Made by a program: the position numbers and the translations under genes | Shown: positions 62,233-64,000 of the stretch, piece by piece | Layout of the letters: every line of letters starts with the position of its first letter | How positions within the stretch are numbered: the stretch's first letter is position 1 | Assembly (NCBI GenBank): GCA_027924585.1 | Contig: BSBM01000762.1 | Location: 11,690,501-11,754,500, forward strand | Length of the DNA: 64,000 nt | Origin: Larix kaempferi | Lineage: Eukaryota; Streptophyta; Pinopsida; Pinales; Pinaceae | Direction: 5' to 3' | Notes under the pieces: model-generated | What the model was told of the DNA's origin: nothing | The model's database searches: none | The model's input: the letters and a program-made list of their open reading frames with translations, nothing else

Positions 62233-64000
62233 AGAAATCAAATCTTTATTATTGATTTCTATGTGTAATGTCCCTACCTTAGAAGCACATGGAGACTTCC
62301 ACTAACCCATTAGATTGCCATGGGTTCAAGTGGAAGCTAACCAAACTGGGAATTAATAGAAATTTAATTCATTTTTTGCTTAGCTAAAAAATTATCAATT
62401 TTCCTAAAGCAAAGTTTTTCCACTTGTGTGTTGGTGTAGTTGGGAAGTTAATAATGGCATCTTAGTGTCTTTATTTTACTAGTGAATAGTACAAAGTCTC
62501 CCTTGAGGAGTTATGGGTCCAAAGGAGTTATTTTGTAACTTATTTGGTAAATCCTTTAAAGCAGGGAAAGAGGTGGACCTAACCTCTTTTGACCAAGGAA
62601 GATTATTATTCTTGGAGAGAAAGGTTTTTAGGGAGGTTGAGGGCGACCATGTGGTGAAATAAGGAAGTGTGGAAATATTCAAAGTGCTAAGTGGGTGGTT
62701 TTTGGATGAGTGGTTTTGGGCCTCCGAAGGTATTGGCCCCTAGTATTGTGAAAGTGGACAAGATTGAAGAAGTGGTTAGGAGACATGGGTTTTCTCTCAC
62801 CAGAGGTATTAGCCCATGGTATTGAGAAAACCTACAGGCATAAAAGATCAGGGTGGCACAGTTTTGGAGGGTTGGATATTGTGTTGAAGAAATTGTATTG
62901 GATTGCATTAGCAATTCTTGGCTTGGGTTATGCTCCTCATGCTTACCAAGAGGGTAATGGGCCCCTCTTTCCATTGAATCAAGGAGTGGAGTACTTAGAT
63001 CCATTCACATAGTTTATATCAGGTTTTATACAGGTCATGGTATTCATCATGTCACGTCCCCACCTAAACCCTATCACTTTAACATTTTAAATGATGTAAT
63101 ATTGTTATGAAATCGTGGTGAGGAGCCCAAGGCCAAGGCCCTGCCATTGATTTATTGATGCATATGGCTAGCGTGCTAGCTAGGCACATTGGAACTTCAA
63201 CATCATGTAATATGCATTTTAATAAAAATACCCACAACTAGCTATGCAATGCAACAAAGAGATGGGGGAATGATTTCACAAGGAATTGGGAGGGAAAACA
63301 TTCAAACCGTTGAGCCAACCAAGTCAAGCCAAGTGTCAATAAGAGAACCCATCAAACCCTCAACTACCCATGTTGACTTTTGTACCCAATCATTGACTTC
63401 TCCCAAGAGTTGGTTGGGGTAGTTAATGCCTTGGGGAATGGGAGGTATGGTTGTCCAAATTCGGGTATGGGAAATCCATCCTGCATGGGAAATCACGTTT
63501 TGCTTCTTGTGAAAGAAAAGAGCCATGAATTAATCCCCAAGCCATTATCCATCAACTAGTCTTCCTCCCTCACGAGTTTGGAACCACCTGGGAGTTTTCC
63601 TCCATGGTTTTTCGGTGTTTACTTCTTTCTCAGCTGAGAGAAGGGTGTTTTTGTGTTATATACCAGTTGGGAAGAAAGAGGAAGTGGATTTGGGGGTGTA
63701 TAGAGGCTCTTTAGCCCACTGAATGTTGTGATATCTGTGGGAAAAATCGTTTTCTCCCCTATGGTTGAATTTCCTTCTCCCAATCCGTTTTTGGGGTGCC
63801 CATGATTTGGGGAAAACCTATGGCCATATTATTTAAATCCCATTGTTTAAAATGTGTATCCCTGCCCCATGTTTGTGCTTGTTGTGTGAGAGAAGAGTAT
63901 GTTGGGTATGGGTTATGGGTATCCATGGCTTTGGCTTAAGCTTGAGTGTAAGCCTCCAGGGTTCAAGTGTAGCATGATAAACCCAGTTGGACTGGCTTGG
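62233..64000. other. No gene recognised; possible LTR starts
   Basis: The stretch has no motif-bearing ORF (62479-62682, 62687-63004, 62764-63012, 63189-63422 and 63302-63526 were examined). TGTAATGTCCCTACC (62269) and TGTCACGTCCCCACC (63051) resemble each other and look like LTR starts, but no repeated partner lies in the window. Confidence 0.4.

Noticed and set aside
62269-63065. LTR pair starting TGTAATGTCCC and TGTCACGTCCC
   Set aside because: The similarity stops after about 15 bases. Downstream sequences do not align by eye.

Overview
The window is retrotransposon DNA from a land plant with a large, repeat-rich genome. The plant-type Ty3/gypsy lineages, the tRNA-type primer sites and the long decayed LTRs all fit a plant. 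The integrase and reverse-transcriptase style recalls gymnosperm elements, but that is inference and cannot be proven here. I see no convincing cellular gene, tRNA, rRNA or CRISPR array.

Layout. The key to the window is nesting. Element A is an old Tat-type Ty3/gypsy copy on the minus strand (2035-3926, then 49550 to about 57950). Element B is a younger relative on the plus strand (3927-49549) that split A. B has LTRs of about 3.3 kb starting TGTT and ending AACA. Three further elements sit inside B. D (6899-20459, plus, target duplication GTACT) lies in B's 5' LTR. F (22900-27201, minus, chromovirus-like, imperfect duplication CACTA/CACTG) lies in B's gag. E (29403-40580, minus, target duplication GAAAT) lies in B's protease. 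B's reading frame resumes cleanly on the far side of F and of E. Two related non-autonomous Ty1/copia-like elements, G and H (51099-55635, minus), sit in what looks like A's LTR and were fused by a deletion. A separate degraded Tat pol, C (59186-62232, plus), follows. The left end (1-2034) holds the tail of another gypsy polyprotein, a roughly 67-bp minisatellite and unassigned DNA. The right end (62233-64000) is unassigned.

How the parts work. Each element is or was a gag-pol unit: Gag packages RNA, protease cuts the polyprotein, RT and RNase H make cDNA, integrase inserts it. All are now broken by stops or frameshifts. The stops checked against a sister element fall at expected Gln or Trp codons and are mostly TAG, which suggests decay by cytosine deamination.

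The most interesting material is unusual retroelement architecture. (1) B and C carry an extra RNase H ORF downstream of integrase, while their normal RNase H has lost its first catalytic Asp. (2) D and E, one family on opposite strands, share a leader ORF before gag and two additional Gag-like modules between protease and RT. (3) D has a long ORF after pol, behind a CCAAT/TATA promoter-like segment, and its central part resembles an ORF that B carries on the antisense strand near its 3' LTR.
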